A stretch of 64,000 bases of DNA from Selaginella moellendorffii (lineage: Eukaryota; Streptophyta; Lycopodiopsida; Selaginellales; Selaginellaceae), in assembly GCF_000143415.4 (NCBI RefSeq), contig NW_003314273.1:2637805-2701804 (forward strand). Direction: 5' to 3'. The notes beneath the pieces were generated by a model, which was not told the DNA's origin, did not search any database, and saw only the letters and a program-made list of their open reading frames with translations. Below, one piece after another: positions 22,880 through 35,514 of the stretch. Numbering within the stretch: position 1 is the first letter of the stretch; each line of letters opens with the position of its first letter. A program made the translations under genes and the position numbers.

Positions 22880-25800
22880 TAGTTGTAATTGTTTGATGTT
22901 ATGCAATTATAACACCAATTAAATTTAGTTAATGGTGGGGTTCACAATACATGGTGTAATTTTTTTTCTTTTGCTTGTCTGGCCAAATTTCTTTAATGGG
23001 AATCTTAAAGATGATGTGTATTATTGGTTTGATCACTTTATAATGAGCAACCAACCTCACATCATCCCCTTCTTTTAGAAGGATAAAAGGTAATTAGGAT
23101 TATTTAGTGGGTTAAAATCTAAAGAAACATTAGGAGGAGGCATTGGTGGATTTATAGACAATGTGATTTTTTTAAAATCCTTTTGTACAAAGCATTTAAT
23201 TGCTATATATACATAATTTTTTAAGGATTGGTTTATTAATGTTGTAGTGAATCTCATAATTTGCAATCCAACTTACCACAATATTTGATATGGTCCTTTC
23301 TACTGAGCAAGAAGCCCATTAGACAAACCACATACTATAACATTGAGAAAATGAATTAACACTATATAATTTATTTTATACTTTATAGGTGGACAATGAT
23401 GAAAGTTGTAGCCCCATTGTTATCCCACTTATACATAGCCTAAGTGTTCAACAAACTTTATTTAAATAAGTGGGCAAATGCTCATCAAATATTGATCCCA
23501 AGACCTAACATTAGTACCTTATAGTAATCCTAGAGGTAAATTAAACACCATTTTGGCAATATCAAATCATAATTATATAAGAGTTTATATTGTGAAACAT
23601 CAGTGGAACTCTATACGCTTATGATATTTATATACACAAGAAATAACAAATAACCATCCTAATTCGAATGTTAGAAGTTTGAGATTAGTCAAATGCCTTG
23701 TTGACTGGCCGAGATTTCGAGGATATCAGTTGGTTCATATATTTCACAAATTTTTTTTTAAGGTTTGAATAAGCCATTCCACTAAACTATTTATTTATGG
23801 ATGATAAACACTTATAAAAATGTGATGTATCCCCAATCAAAACATCAAGATATGAAATACCCCAGACATAAATGCAAGACTATTATCTAAAAGAATCCAT
23901 TATAAACAAGAATGTTGAAACACCACTCAATTGAAGAGGAAATACTTAACAATTATTGTACATGCATTGGTAAGAGCATGAAATTCCACTTAATAAGTCA
24001 AATAGTCAGAAGGAATAATGATGTAGTTATTGCCAGTTGACTATGGCAATGATTCCATTAGATCAAATGCCACCAACTCAAATAGATAGGAAACTGCAAT
24101 TAACTCTAATTATCATTTTGTAATATGAGAGGGAGTATTATAGGTTTCACACCAAATGCAACTATATATATACTAGATAATATTATATTATATATTCTGC
24201 TAATAAAAAGACTTGTGTAGCTTCTTAGTCATACAACAATATTCCATATGCCCACTATGTAAAAGTTATAATAAGCATGGGAAATATGTGGAATAAAGAT
24301 CAAAGGCACTATTAGCTATAAATGGTCATTAAGATTAGTCCTCATAAAGTTATAAATGTTGTCACAAAATTATGAGAATATAAATTTTTAAATAATAAAT
24401 CATTAGCAAATAATGTAGAATTCTCAAATCCAGCACAAAGTCTTTGTATCTATGATTTAACCTTTTAAGCCTTATAAACCTCATTAAAAGAAAGTAATTC
24501 TAGTTTACGAAACACTAAATATTAAATATAGTAACCGTTGATGGTGATGAAGGAAGAAAAAGAGTTTTAGATTTTATTTCTCCAATACAAGATTTTAAAT
24601 GATCTCTTTTATAATCCATATTTGGTACTCCTTTAGGTGTTTTCTAGGATCCATTGGTGCTTGTTGCATGATTATCAGGTATTATCCATATGTGGAAATC
24701 CCTGTCATGAAGTGGTGACGTGATCAAAAGTGATCTTTTGGTGAAGGGGGTTGACAAAGATTTTAGCCTTTCTCTATGCTATTATAAAGTTATTGTATCC
24801 AAATTTGGTGGTTAGTAGTGCACCATCTCTATATGCTTTGTGCTTTAAGAGAAAGAGAGAGGAGAGGGATTTCTATTAACTCTTAATTTTATATTTTTCA
24901 AAGAAGTAAGACTTAAAGAAAGATTATTGCAAAACTAGAAAAGAAAACTTAAATTAAAATCACTCCATACTTCATGCTCTAATGCTTTGTGTCATGAAGG
25001 GCTCCTCCTTATATAGTCCTTAAAACATAGTTTATGTTTTGTTGTTGATATCATAAAATATTGATGTAGGAAAGGTTAGATTTATATGACTAATATATAT
25101 TACATAAGAAAATATTTTTAAATGGTGGCAGAAATCTTTGCAAGGTTGGAAGGTATGCTTAAATATAAGAGTTATATAAGAAATCATTTTACAAAGATGG
25201 TGGAACATAAGGTACGTAGAGTGGATAGGTAATAGAATGAATATAAGATATAGAAAAAAAAAGAGTGTTTTTGAGGTTATAAAGAAAAGGTGGTGGTAGA
25301 ATAGTAAAGTGGTTGGTAGGGGTATAGGGGGGATGATTTTATCTATATACACCTTGTACATATATATATTTTTGACTTTGAATATGGCATTTTTGGCTGA
25401 AGATTCCCATCACAATGATATAGGATTCTCATTTAGCAAATCCATTAATCATAGAATAATAAGCTTGTTAGGAATATGAGAAGAGAGCAAAGACGGGAGA
25501 GAAGCTTAAGAAAGGGTGTTAGCATCAATTGTAGAACTCCCCTAGCAATAAATAACATCGAAGCTTCAAAATTCATCAAATAACATGATTGACTAAGTTT
25601 TTTTGCTACAATAATGAAGTGACTGCAATAATAACATTTAAGAACTATGCAAGTAAACATAAAGCTTTTTGAAACCCTAAATAGCTCTTAGACACTCTTT
25701 TTCTATTGCGGAGTAGTTCACTTATGCTGGTTGCAATGTATGATTGATATATAAGATGAGATGATGCTGACTTCACACACTCGTACTCTCTTACATCAAC

Positions 25801-27900
25801 ATACTTTTGAAACTAATATTGAAAGTATTCATATACAAGATGAAAGGTCAAGTGTAGTAAAACTAAAGTATCCATCAACACCTCTTTGAGATTCATAAAT
25901 ACTCACTCACAATCCTTGGACAAGGAGAAAGATAATATTAATAACTTCAACAATACTTGCAATATTGAAATGCTACTAGAAATATAATCAATAAAATGAC
26001 TAAGATATTACATTTTGCTAAGGAAGCATTATATATTGGTCACATACTTTAAAGTAAAAAACTTCAAAATAGCTATAAGAATTTGCAAACTTTGGTAAAA
26101 AATGTGGCATCCAAGCTAAGTTATGTCCTTGGACCTAAATATACACTTTAAAACCAACTTTTTGTAACTAATTCAATACTTTGCAAATATCATGGATGTG
26201 CTCCTCCCATATCCTTTTCAAGTGGATCAAGACATTATTGATGAAATTAGTAATCACCTTCAGCATATTACAAAGAACCTCATCTATCATCTGCTAAAAA
26301 GTCACGAAAGCTCTGAACAAATTAAACAACATTACTAATAAAAACTAAATGAGGTATAGAAAATAATTTTGGAAATATCTTCTTTAGCCATTGGTACTTG
26401 CCAATACTTAAAAATAATATTCAACTTAGTGAACTAACAACTTCTCCCTAAATTATCTACAAGATTAATAATGTAAAGAAGAGAGTACACATCTGGGATT
26501 ATCACATTATTTAATGGTAGTCAACATAAAATTAAATATTCTCATCAAAATTTCTCATAATATAAGGTTTATATACCCAAAGATTCCAAAACTTTTAAAT
26601 AACACCTTTCTCAAACATTTACTTGTAAGGTCTTAATATGTTTTAGTGATCAACACTGAAAAAAAACCTTGATCAGACTAGCATCCCTAGTTAGAATAAG
26701 ATGACATATTGCAATCTTCACCCCACAAAATCAAAGAGATCAACATACTTTTACTTAAGCCAGTCATGCCATAATATAAAGACTGTTTGAGAGGGTGAAT
26801 AAGAAGGAAACATGGTAAGAAATAATCAAGAGATTAAAGTAATGGAAGTAGAAGTAGAAGCTAAAAGATAATATAGAATAAAAATGAGAGGAATAAAAGA
26901 AATATAAGGAACTACAAAGCAAGAGAGAGAAGCCTCAAAATCACATTTGGCATAATTTTGTTGCAACTAATTCATACCAAGGATGAAATCAAAAACTTTA
27001 CTCAAAACCATTTGTAATGATTGGAACTCAAACTTAAAATCACCCATATGCACAACTAAACCCACCTAATCCCACATACACATATGTGTATGGCCATTGC
27101 CATAGATAATGAAGATTAACTTTGTTATACAATTAAATATAGATAGTAACATCTGGCAACAAATTGAGTAATAGAAGATAAACTTAAATATATGTATCAA
27201 CTAATACAAAGAGGATTTTAAAGGATCTCTTGTTATAAATTTGAGCTTGGAAAGTGAATATTGGATGAATTGGTGGCAAGTGAACCCCTTGATAATATTC
27301 CTAGAAAAAGGATAGAGGGGTCATTGACTTATTCACATAAAATCTTTTATTATTTATATAATTCCTTGTTTCTTGTAAAATTTTTAATATCAAGACCTTC
27401 CACCATAGTAGTACTAATAAAACATTGTTAACACCAAAGCCTCCACCCAAGAAATTAAAGACACTAATCTAGGATCTACTGATAATGCCAATATGTATAG
27501 CTAACCTTATCACATGCCTAACAATGAACATTACAACTATAATTATATCCTCGTCTATAGGCAACAATATTATCAACTTCCATTAGAATATGATCACCTC
27601 CCACAAGAGGAGTTGAAGCATATTCAACTACAAGTGGGAGAGATGATATCTTATGACATTATGTTAGTGGAAGAGTATTGTTAAAGGTGGTTGGGGCAAG
27701 TGTATCCATAAGTCCCAAAAGATTTTGATGAAGTGTTAGCCACAACATACAAAATTTGATCAGCCCTAACATATTCAGTTCCACATGAAACAATAGACTT
27801 TAAAATATATTTAGCTCCATATGAAACAATAGACTCCGAAATAACTATGCTTGACTTAGATGGCCCTTGATTACGCAATTGCTAAAAAACATCATAATAG
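22880..27900 (-). mobile_element. Strongly decayed Ty3/gypsy retrotransposon
   Basis: No frame is open, but conserved blocks of a chromovirus-like pol can be read on the minus strand in the right order. Reverse transcriptase is at about 26570-26090: a VIIPDVYSLLYIINLVDNLG-like block, then KLNIIFKYWQVPMAKEDI, then NNVLIHLKRIWEEHI, where the catalytic F/YxDD is already NN. Integrase core is at about 24090-23800: GNNYIIIPSD and downstream DNSLAFMSG-like residues. A possible zinc-knuckle remnant is at about 27600-27520. Stops and frameshifts occur every few dozen codons, so this is an ancient insertion. No LTRs were identified. Confidence 0.7.
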
Positions 27901-28265
27901 TTATTAGTATGTCCAAATATGCACTTAAAGTTGTATGGGAGTCTATGCTTAAACCATTATTGCAATGCCATCCCTTAAAGATATAAGGGAAACTTGCATA
28001 AATACTAAATATCATCCTAAGTGACAATATAATGTTATATATTATTATTAACATTGTGGGATTTTAATAGCCATTAGTTGGTTTCAATCTGGACTAATAT
28101 ATAAACTAGGGTTTTCTTTCTGCACATTTAGTTTTTAATATAAAATCTAAGTTGTCCACCATAAAAGTTAGGCTGTTAACATTATTTAAATGAAAGCTGA
28201 AAATCTCCAAATGATATGAGCTGTCCCATAATTAACTAGTGATATAGCAATTGACTAATAAGGTA

Positions 28266-28553
28266 ATGCTTTATTTTGTTAAAGTGGAACTTATTCAGTA
28301 AAGTGGGACATTAATTAGCATGTGTCCACATGCCATTTCCTAGTACTTAATTAATATTTATTAATATTTCTATCAGTTTTTTAATTTATTTTTTTATATT
28401 TCACAATATTATAACACAAAATCATATGAAAAGTTTTTAATTTATAAATTATAAAGCTAAAACTTCAATTTTTTATTGTTGTTATAAAAATGGCATGTGG
28501 CCACACACCATAAGTGGGATAATGAAAAGTTCCACTTTAACAAAATAAAGCAT
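28266..28553 (+). mobile_element. Non-autonomous TIR element (MITE) related to the 13.7-kb element
   Basis: Its 27-bp ends are inverted repeats: ATGCTTTATTTTGTTAAAG at 28266 and its complement ending at 28553. The left end continues GTGGAACTTATTCAGTAAAG and TGGGAC, like the left end of the segment at 41830. The right end carries AAGTGGGATAATGA before the inverted repeat, like the right end at 55467. Inside are two copies of the 24-bp palindrome (about 28317-28339 and 28488-28511). Preservation of the two different ends in the same order shows that it is an internal-deletion derivative of the same family. I could not define a target-site duplication. Confidence 0.82.
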
Positions 28554-28972
28554 AGTATCAAAATCACAAAAGCAAAGAGGGATTTTATATATGGGGTTAT
28601 TATCCCACATCTAGCATATGAGGTGTAAATTTTCCATATGCCAAGTCACTCACACTTACTCTTGCCATGAAACACACAACACTTACTCTTGCCACGTGTG
28701 TTGAATGTACTCTTCCAACTTGCGACACTCACCTCCAAGATTGTGGTTTTGGGAACCACAACAGTGAACAGTCTAGAGATAGTTGCAACATTGAACAAAC
28801 ACCTCCCATTGTAGCATATCTTGGATATTGTACCAAGGGAACCCACCAACAAGGACACCATCCTCATGACAAAGTTGAGCAACATCTTGAAATCATGAGT
28901 GGGCTCCACTTAACAAAAAAAACAAAGAGACTGTTAGCAATATTGCAATCAAGAACACCCACGAGGCAGCCA
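28554..28972. other. No supported gene
   Basis: The plus-strand frame 28667-29020 and the minus-strand frame on its back have no recognisable domain, and both run into the inverted-duplication arm. Confidence 0.35.
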
Positions 28973-31900
28973 TCTTGGCTCTGGATCGTTCAAGAAGCCC
29001 GCGAGTTCACTTGGTGGTAGATGCAGAAACCTCTCTTGGAACCTGGGGCTAGTTCACCGAACATAATTTTTTTAAACTTTTAATGCGCATCACATTTTAC
29101 TGAGTACAAGCGGCACTCCATGCATAGGCTTCAAGCCAAACTTCATTGCAGGATTATGGCGGTAGCTTGGTGAAAGCCGGAACAAGAATCGCTGTAGTAT
29201 CATAGCCAGAATGACTTTGGCTTCGATCATCGCAAACGACTGGCCCACGCAAACCCGCGGCCCAAACGAAAACGGCATGAAAGCATTGGGATGCTTGCAC
29301 GCTCTTGAGATCCCATCTTTGAAGCGATCCGGATTGAATTGGCCTGCATCTTCTCCCCAGAGCTCCTTATCCTGATGCAATCCAGCGATTGCAAACGACA
29401 CAGATACTCCTTTTGGAACGTGTAAATCTTGCAGCCAAGACTCCTCCACACACTCCCTGGTCACCTCGTTTGCTGGTGGATACAGCCGCAGGGTTTCATA
29501 AAGGATCATTCCCACCTGTTCAAGAATCAAGAAGTTAAGTTTTGGAATTACGAGATATTGATCGACTTACAAGCTTGAGCCTGCTGACACTCTCGTCATC
29601 AGGAATCTCATTGCCACATACTTCGTGTACCTCAGCACGGGCACGTTCTTGCCATTCAGGATAGCCTCCCAGTAGCATCAAAGTCCAGGTTAGTAAGGTG
29701 GCTGTGGTCTCATGCCCCGCAATGTAGAATGTCTTGCATTCCTCTATCAGATCCCTGCTTGTGAAATTACTGCTGCTGTCACACTCCTTTAGCATCAATC
29801 CGAGTAAGTCATTCCCGTATGTATTGCTCCTCCCTGACTTCACTGAGTTCCGACGCTCGTCTATGATCCCAGTGATCAGAGAATCCAACTCCTGATGAAG
29901 CTTCCACAGGCGGAGGTTGACTGGAAGTGGGAGAAACCTGTAAGCAAGTGATTATGATTCAGTTCAATAGATGATCCAGCATACCTGAAGCCTGGAATCC
30001 AGGAAAAGCTGATGAGTCTGGGCACTAGCTCTGGGACTTTCTTAGACAATATCTCGAAAACTCTCTGCCCTTTGAGATAGCTAGTTCCAAATGCTGTATG
30101 GGAGATAACGTCTCCTGTGAGCTTACGCACCTCTCCAGAGATTTCAATCTCGGGATTCTGCTGTCTCGTAGCTTCCCATTGATCAAGCATGCGAGATGCG
30201 CACCCTGCGATTGTACCGGTCATTTGCTGTGTACAGGAGAATAAAAAACACTTATCAGCCAGACTTCATTGGAAGATAATAGTATGAATATCCACTTTAA
30301 TACGTTCATGAAAAAATGCCGGTGCTACGAGTCGGCGGTGATGACTCCATTCCTCTCCAGTAACAAAAACCAATCCACGACCAAAGAACAAGTTCGCCAA
30401 CCGCAGCTCGGCCTCCGATTTATCAAACTGAGACAACTTCTTAGACAAAACCTCCCTTACGATCTCGGGCTCCGAGACCGATATCCTTGGCTCAGTTCCC
30501 CACCAGAACACAAATCTCTTCCCTGGACCATGATCATCAGAAACGAAACTTTGAGATTCATCAGTGATGACATGAACGTACCATATTGCTTCTGCCATTT
30601 GAGCAACGCAGGATGTACCCGATGGAAGACGTCGTGGCTGAAACTTTCCATGTCGTGATCCTTGATGGCGCTCCTCATGTTCTGGATTTCAGCTATTTGG
30701 CCTACCATGAATCGGGGTGGAGGCCCCTGAATGCCCTCCTTCTTCAGCTGCGTGGCGATCGCCCTGGGGCGCCACCAGTAGACCGTCACGAATCGCCATA
30801 GCACTGCAGTGAAGAGGATGATGCAAATGCTCAAGATCCATCTCTCTTCCATATTTGCTGGACTAAGGGTAAAATGTGTGGGAGATGGGTGAGTGCATTT
30901 AAGCCAAGCGGATGGAGTGTTGTACAAGTAAGGATCTATCCCTAAGAAGCTACTTGGAACGTCTCGCGTGGCACGGCCTACCAAATTCAAACTAGAGTTG
31001 TGAGGTCCAAGTGTGTTTATAAATATTGATATGGATATGCTTTATTTTGCCATTGGATTAAAAAAGCATATTTTAAATTATTCTAAATCCAAGCCATCAA
31101 TCAGCATTATGGAATAGATAAGACTGCCACAGTGGATCACATTTTAGTTTGGGTTTGCAACGCTTCACCAGCCATTGCACAATAGAAACTACCCTTACAA
31201 AATCAGTGATCCACTCTGAATTGACAAGAGATGGAAGATATATATTTTAGATGTACCACCACCGTTAACACTGCATTTTACCAACAATTGACATCCATCA
31301 ATGGCTTCTCTCACCCATGGGGTATCACTCAGGTGGAACAGATCATCGGGGTGGAGTTACATACTGGGCCTCAACAACATGGTGGAGCATAGCAACAAGG
31401 TTGAAAGTGTGATGATATCACCAAGAAGACAATCATCCTCCTAGACAGCAACGACAATCACCACTGCCTGCAACAGTGCAAAGTCTTTGACAGTGATGAG
31501 TAGGAGTGGCAGCCACAGGGGAAGAATGCTTTCAATACAACTAAAACCTCTCATAATGCAGGATTCTTTGTCTAAAACAATTAAATAGTGAATTAATGTT
31601 TAAACAGATTTGTATCATTCTAGAGAATCATTGGGAAGATGAAAGTGAGCCATTGAAAAACAAAGTAGTTTTTCATGTAACTGCAAGTACTTCTAAGAAT
31701 GTTCACAAAACAGGTTAAGCTTGGTGTTATACTCTTTAGACAAGTCCTTGGAAAACTAGAACCATCCAGTTTAATCCAGTCTCACTTCATATAGTCAAAT
31801 TAGTGTTTTTTAAAGCACCATCTAAGCACCATTGTTCTCGATAAATGAAAACTTCATGACAAGCTGTGAGGCTTGAGCAATCCTTGAGCAATTATTAGAA

Positions 31901-32115
31901 TTCATTTGCAAGTCCAACAATTCCATTTCCAGCAGTTTAGGCAATCAAAAACCCTTCAGCGCAAAAACCATGGCTTCACTACAGCTCAATTGCAATATTA
32001 AGTTATGTTGAAATCAAGTTTTGCAACATATTTTTGCAATGATTTGAAGAACATAAAGCAGCATAATAGTCTGAAAAATTCTTCTTACAAACTGTCTTTA
32101 TAAGTTGTATTGATA
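28973..32115. repeat. Left arm of a large inverted duplication
   Basis: The reverse complement of this 3.1-kb arm matches 35515-38705. Similarity starts in CTCTGGATCGTTCAAGAAGC on the left (mirrored at about 38680-38704), covers the whole P450 gene and continues more than 1 kb into its upstream flank, ending near the TTACAAACTGTCTTTATAAG block (mirrored at 35537-35556). All P450 exon and intron lengths are identical between the arms. Confidence 0.88.
29090..30852 (-). CDS. Cytochrome P450, CYP72 clan (left copy)
   Basis: Heme-thiolate monooxygenase anchored to the ER. Five exons (30852-30582, 30522-30296, 30226-29985, 29937-29571, 29515-29090; introns 59, 69, 47 and 55 bp) encode 510 aa, a normal full length. 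The N-terminus has a membrane helix (WILSICIILFTAVLWRFVTV) and a proline hinge (GIQGPPPR). Motifs: the I-helix oxygen site AGHETT at about 320-325, ETLRLYP (ExxR, about 376-379), FNPDRF, and the heme loop FSFGPRVCVG with Cys at about 458. Clan assignment rests on QYGKRFVFWLGTEPRISV, SHHRRLVAPAFF and PGFRFLP, which are typical of CYP72-clan proteins; the substrate cannot be read from sequence. No disabling change was seen. The other copy (36741-38503) differs near ExxR (PPANEVTREC here, PPVVEMTREC there) and in FNPDRF/FNPHRF, so the two enzymes may be diverging. Confidence 0.92.
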
Positions 32116-33159
32116 TTTATATTCTATTAGTTATGTTGTAAGTTGTTCTTATAAATTGTGCAGTTACATAAAAATTTCAGCAGTATCCTGTTTGTTTATG
32201 CTGTAAATTATTTATATTTATAAAGTATATATACATATTTGATATAGTTGTATAGCAAATAACTTTCTATAAAATATTTGGATGGGTCAAATACTATAAT
32301 ACAGTTTATGCAACCAATCCTTTTTTAATTCTAAAAATTGTAAACTATATTGAATTGTTATGTGTTTAAACTAGTTATATATAAATATCATAACTATATA
32401 TAAATAAGTATGTTTCAATACTAAATAGAAAAATATATTACTTACAATATTTACATTTTTATAAACTATAACTAGTATATAATATTTTAAAACATGTTTT
32501 TGATATTTGTATACTATATACTATAATTTTTGCTACTTCTCTCAAATTATTTGAAAAGAATGAAAGATATTAAAAATAATATTCTTTCTACTAGAAGAGA
32601 TACTTATTTGTAATTTACAAGGAAGAGGTGTCATGAATTAAAGTGCACCCCCTTTTCTAATCAATTAAGAGTCTTAGGATACTTAGGGTTAAGTATCCTT
32701 GAGTTTGAATAGTATTAAATTGTGTGACCTCCAAAAAAATCTAAATTCATAAGCTTATATTTTATATTAGAATGGTCTCGGATCTGACTCTATTAGTTGG
32801 TTAAGGGAATCACACTATATATTAAAATTGACATTTTAAAGGTTCAATTTGCCTTCAACTGAACTCAACTTGAAAGGTAAGGTGTCAAGAGAATAGAAAG
32901 CTTCGTTCTTGAAAGACAATTCATAAAAGTTTAAATATAGAGGGAAAAGGCTTATACACTATTTTTTTACAATCAATTAATGGTTTTATGATACTTAAGT
33001 TTAAATGTCCTTGGGTTTGAATAAAGGTTAAGTGTTTTTGGATTTAAATAGTATTGGGTTGGATAACGTTTAGAAAGTTTAAATTCAAGAGCTTACAAAA
33101 TGCACAAACTTAAATGAATAGAGAGGAACTCATTTAAGTTGGTGCATTTTGTTAGACAA
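32116..33159. other. AT-rich start of the spacer between the P450 arms
   Basis: Very AT-rich, with no gene. At 33083-33150 there is an inverted pair of the LTR-derived AAATGCACAAACTTAAATGA motif, marking the junction of two decayed element copies in opposite orientation. Confidence 0.45.
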
Positions 33160-33464
33160 AGAGGTTATTCCTTAACTTATTTAAATTGGTACATTCATTA
33201 TCATTACATGATAGCTTACCATGTTTGTTAAACACTCTTACTATCATGCTCTATATGTTGGTTCTATTTCGGTCCTATATAATATTTATGGTAAGTCTCT
33301 AGATTTACTTAAGAGGCATATTTATAGAATGTAGAGAGTGTCATGAACCCTATAGTATTGTTCCTATGTCTTAATTCAAAATCTAGTGTCATTTCATATT
33401 TAATAAATTTTCAAGCTTATCCTAGGGGTGAAAGCCTAAAGTATGTGTTCCTTAAGAGGGGGGG
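33160..33464 (+). mobile_element. Decayed LARD-like LTR fragment, inverted
   Basis: The reverse complement aligns with 380-690 of the left LTR: GATAGCTTACCATGTTTG, CTATCATGC, AATATTTATGG and the AGGGGTGAAAGCC block all correspond. Many C-to-T type changes separate it from the fresh copies, so it is old. It is in opposite orientation to the two LARD-like elements at the window ends. Confidence 0.65.
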
Positions 33465-33915
33465 CTATCCCTTTTCTTAAACCAATTGGAAAGGGGCAAT
33501 TGCTTGATAAAAAAGCCCTTAATGGCTATTTTATCCCTATTTATCCCTTGGATCCTTTAAGGTTTTAAAAATCCATAATGATAGTATATCCTATGATCAT
33601 ATGTGTTACACTCATCCCCCCTTCAGAGATGTCAATGTCTTTATTAATTATTGATTAACAACCTCTATTAAGCCAAGAAGAATCAACACTTTCATTTCCA
33701 CACTGAATTTACCAATCTTTCCATTATATAGACTGGGTATTCCATATGAAGCCCCATACCACAGTCATGTGGCTGATACCTTCATCCATGGATGCTCCAC
33801 CAAAAGAAAGGACATATGCATGGATGCCCAATATGTACGATTTCAAATTTAAGGGTAGGAATATACCTTGCTCAAGGGTATATTATATTTTTAAGTAGCC
33901 ACTAATCAAGTCTGT
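33465..33915 (-). mobile_element. Decayed TRIM fragment
   Basis: It matches the intact TRIM at 60147-60756. The LTR part runs from CCAATTGGAAAGGGGCAATT to the TACACTCATCCCCCCTTCAG junction with its polypurine tract, then the interior runs to AAGGGTATATTATATTTTTA and AGTAGCCACTAATCAA. The copy ends before the primer-binding site and second LTR. Confidence 0.7.
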
Positions 33916-34260
33916 AAAGACTAGCTGCCAAGTATTTTTTGATACCCAAAGTTACTCTCCCCCCCTTAGGGAAGATCAATGTCTTCATTAATGCATACCC
34001 TAGTCTAGCAAACCATTAAGGAAACAACTTTAAAAGTTAATGGAAAGCATAATTTATATGAAATACACCAATTTAAATGAGTGATCTTTGTGTATTCTTA
34101 TAGAACTTCGTTCTACCTTGTATCACCAATTGAGACACACTGACATCTACATCACCTTTTGCCACACTTCATATAGCATTTAATAGCTCCTATATATGTG
34201 TGGCATAAAGGTGAAGGTCCTTATCGAATGCCATCAATTGCTACATGCTAATATGCATTA
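33916..34260 (-). mobile_element. Decayed LARD-like fragment, LTR end plus interior
   Basis: It aligns with 925-1230 of the left element: CAAGTATTTTTTGATACCC, the CTCCCCCCCTTAGGGAAGA polypurine-tract junction, then AAGGAAACAACTTTAAAAG. Orientation is that of the intact elements. Confidence 0.65.
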
Positions 34261-35514
34261 TATCCCTACACTTTTTGCATACTTCATGGAGCAACAAATG
34301 CAATAGAGTTGCATCTTTTCTGTAAAAAAGAATATTAGTATCCCAACTATATAAACCTATATGAAGAAGCTTTTAGTTCTAGTAAAGAAAAGGTAATCTG
34401 TACTTTATTGAAATCTTCTTCTCAAAGCTTTTGCACCTTTGGAGCATATGCATACCAACTTCACCCACCCTCATGTTTATCAAAGTATTCATGTAAAATA
34501 AATTAGATTTAACCCCATGCAACTTCTATTGGCTATCTTGTCGGTCCTCCTAAAGTTTTGCATATCATCATGTTGTCAATAAACCTTTAGTACATAAGTA
34601 AAGCTAAGGGAAAATGAGGCTTTTCCTCTGAACATAGACTCATGTACTTAAAAGGCAAACATGAAATGCTTTAATATAAAAAACATGTATTCCATGCTCA
34701 CTTAACATGTTTTTAATGGGTATTTTGACTCATGTATCATATCCAATAGTGGTTGCAAAGCTTGCATGGCCTTGTCATGCTAGTGGGTGTATCAAGCTTT
34801 CTTCTTATGCTCTACCACTTCAAGTAGTTCCTATGGAGTGGGATAGAGTAATTAAAATATTTCTAAAGTAAAATTTCAGTTTTTAATTTAAGTTTTTCTT
34901 AATAGATATAAATCAAAAGAAGATCTTGCAAAAATAAATAAAATATAATTAATGTTTTAATTATAGAATGATATTAGTTTGTGTCCATCATACTCCATTG
35001 AGAAAATAAATAATAGTGGATGTTGATGATGCAATTGTGATTTATGCTGATGCCCTTCACCAAGTATAAAAATATTATATTTCATGCATTGGAGTGAATA
35101 TGTGATAATTTATACAATGACTTCCAACACAATGAGTAACATTATGCACTTATTCAAAGTATGGAGAACAAATTTAACACAGTGATAAAACAATAAAGAA
35201 AGAAGACCAAGGCTATATGAAATTTTCTTGATAATGTGAAAATTTATATGGTCAACACCAAATTAAGTTTAGCATCATCTCAAAATCAAAATATTAGCAC
35301 TAGTAAAATTTGAATTTACAATATAGTGAAGTCCAAATGACAACCTGACATTATTAATTAGATTTGAAGATTTTGTGAAAATGGTAAAACTTATTAAAAA
35401 CAATAATATCCAATCTAGTGTCATTCTTGAATTTAAATGGTTTTATTTTTATATAAATATTTGAATTAAATTTTTTGTTTAAATTTTTTTGTAACACTAG
35501 TTATCTGATGTTAA
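34261..35514. other. AT-rich end of the spacer
   Basis: No gene, RNA or clear repeat end recognised. Confidence 0.4.

Noticed and set aside
28667-29020. 117-codon plus-strand frame
   Set aside because: No homology recognised; crosses into the inverted-duplication arm and is not conserved in the other arm.
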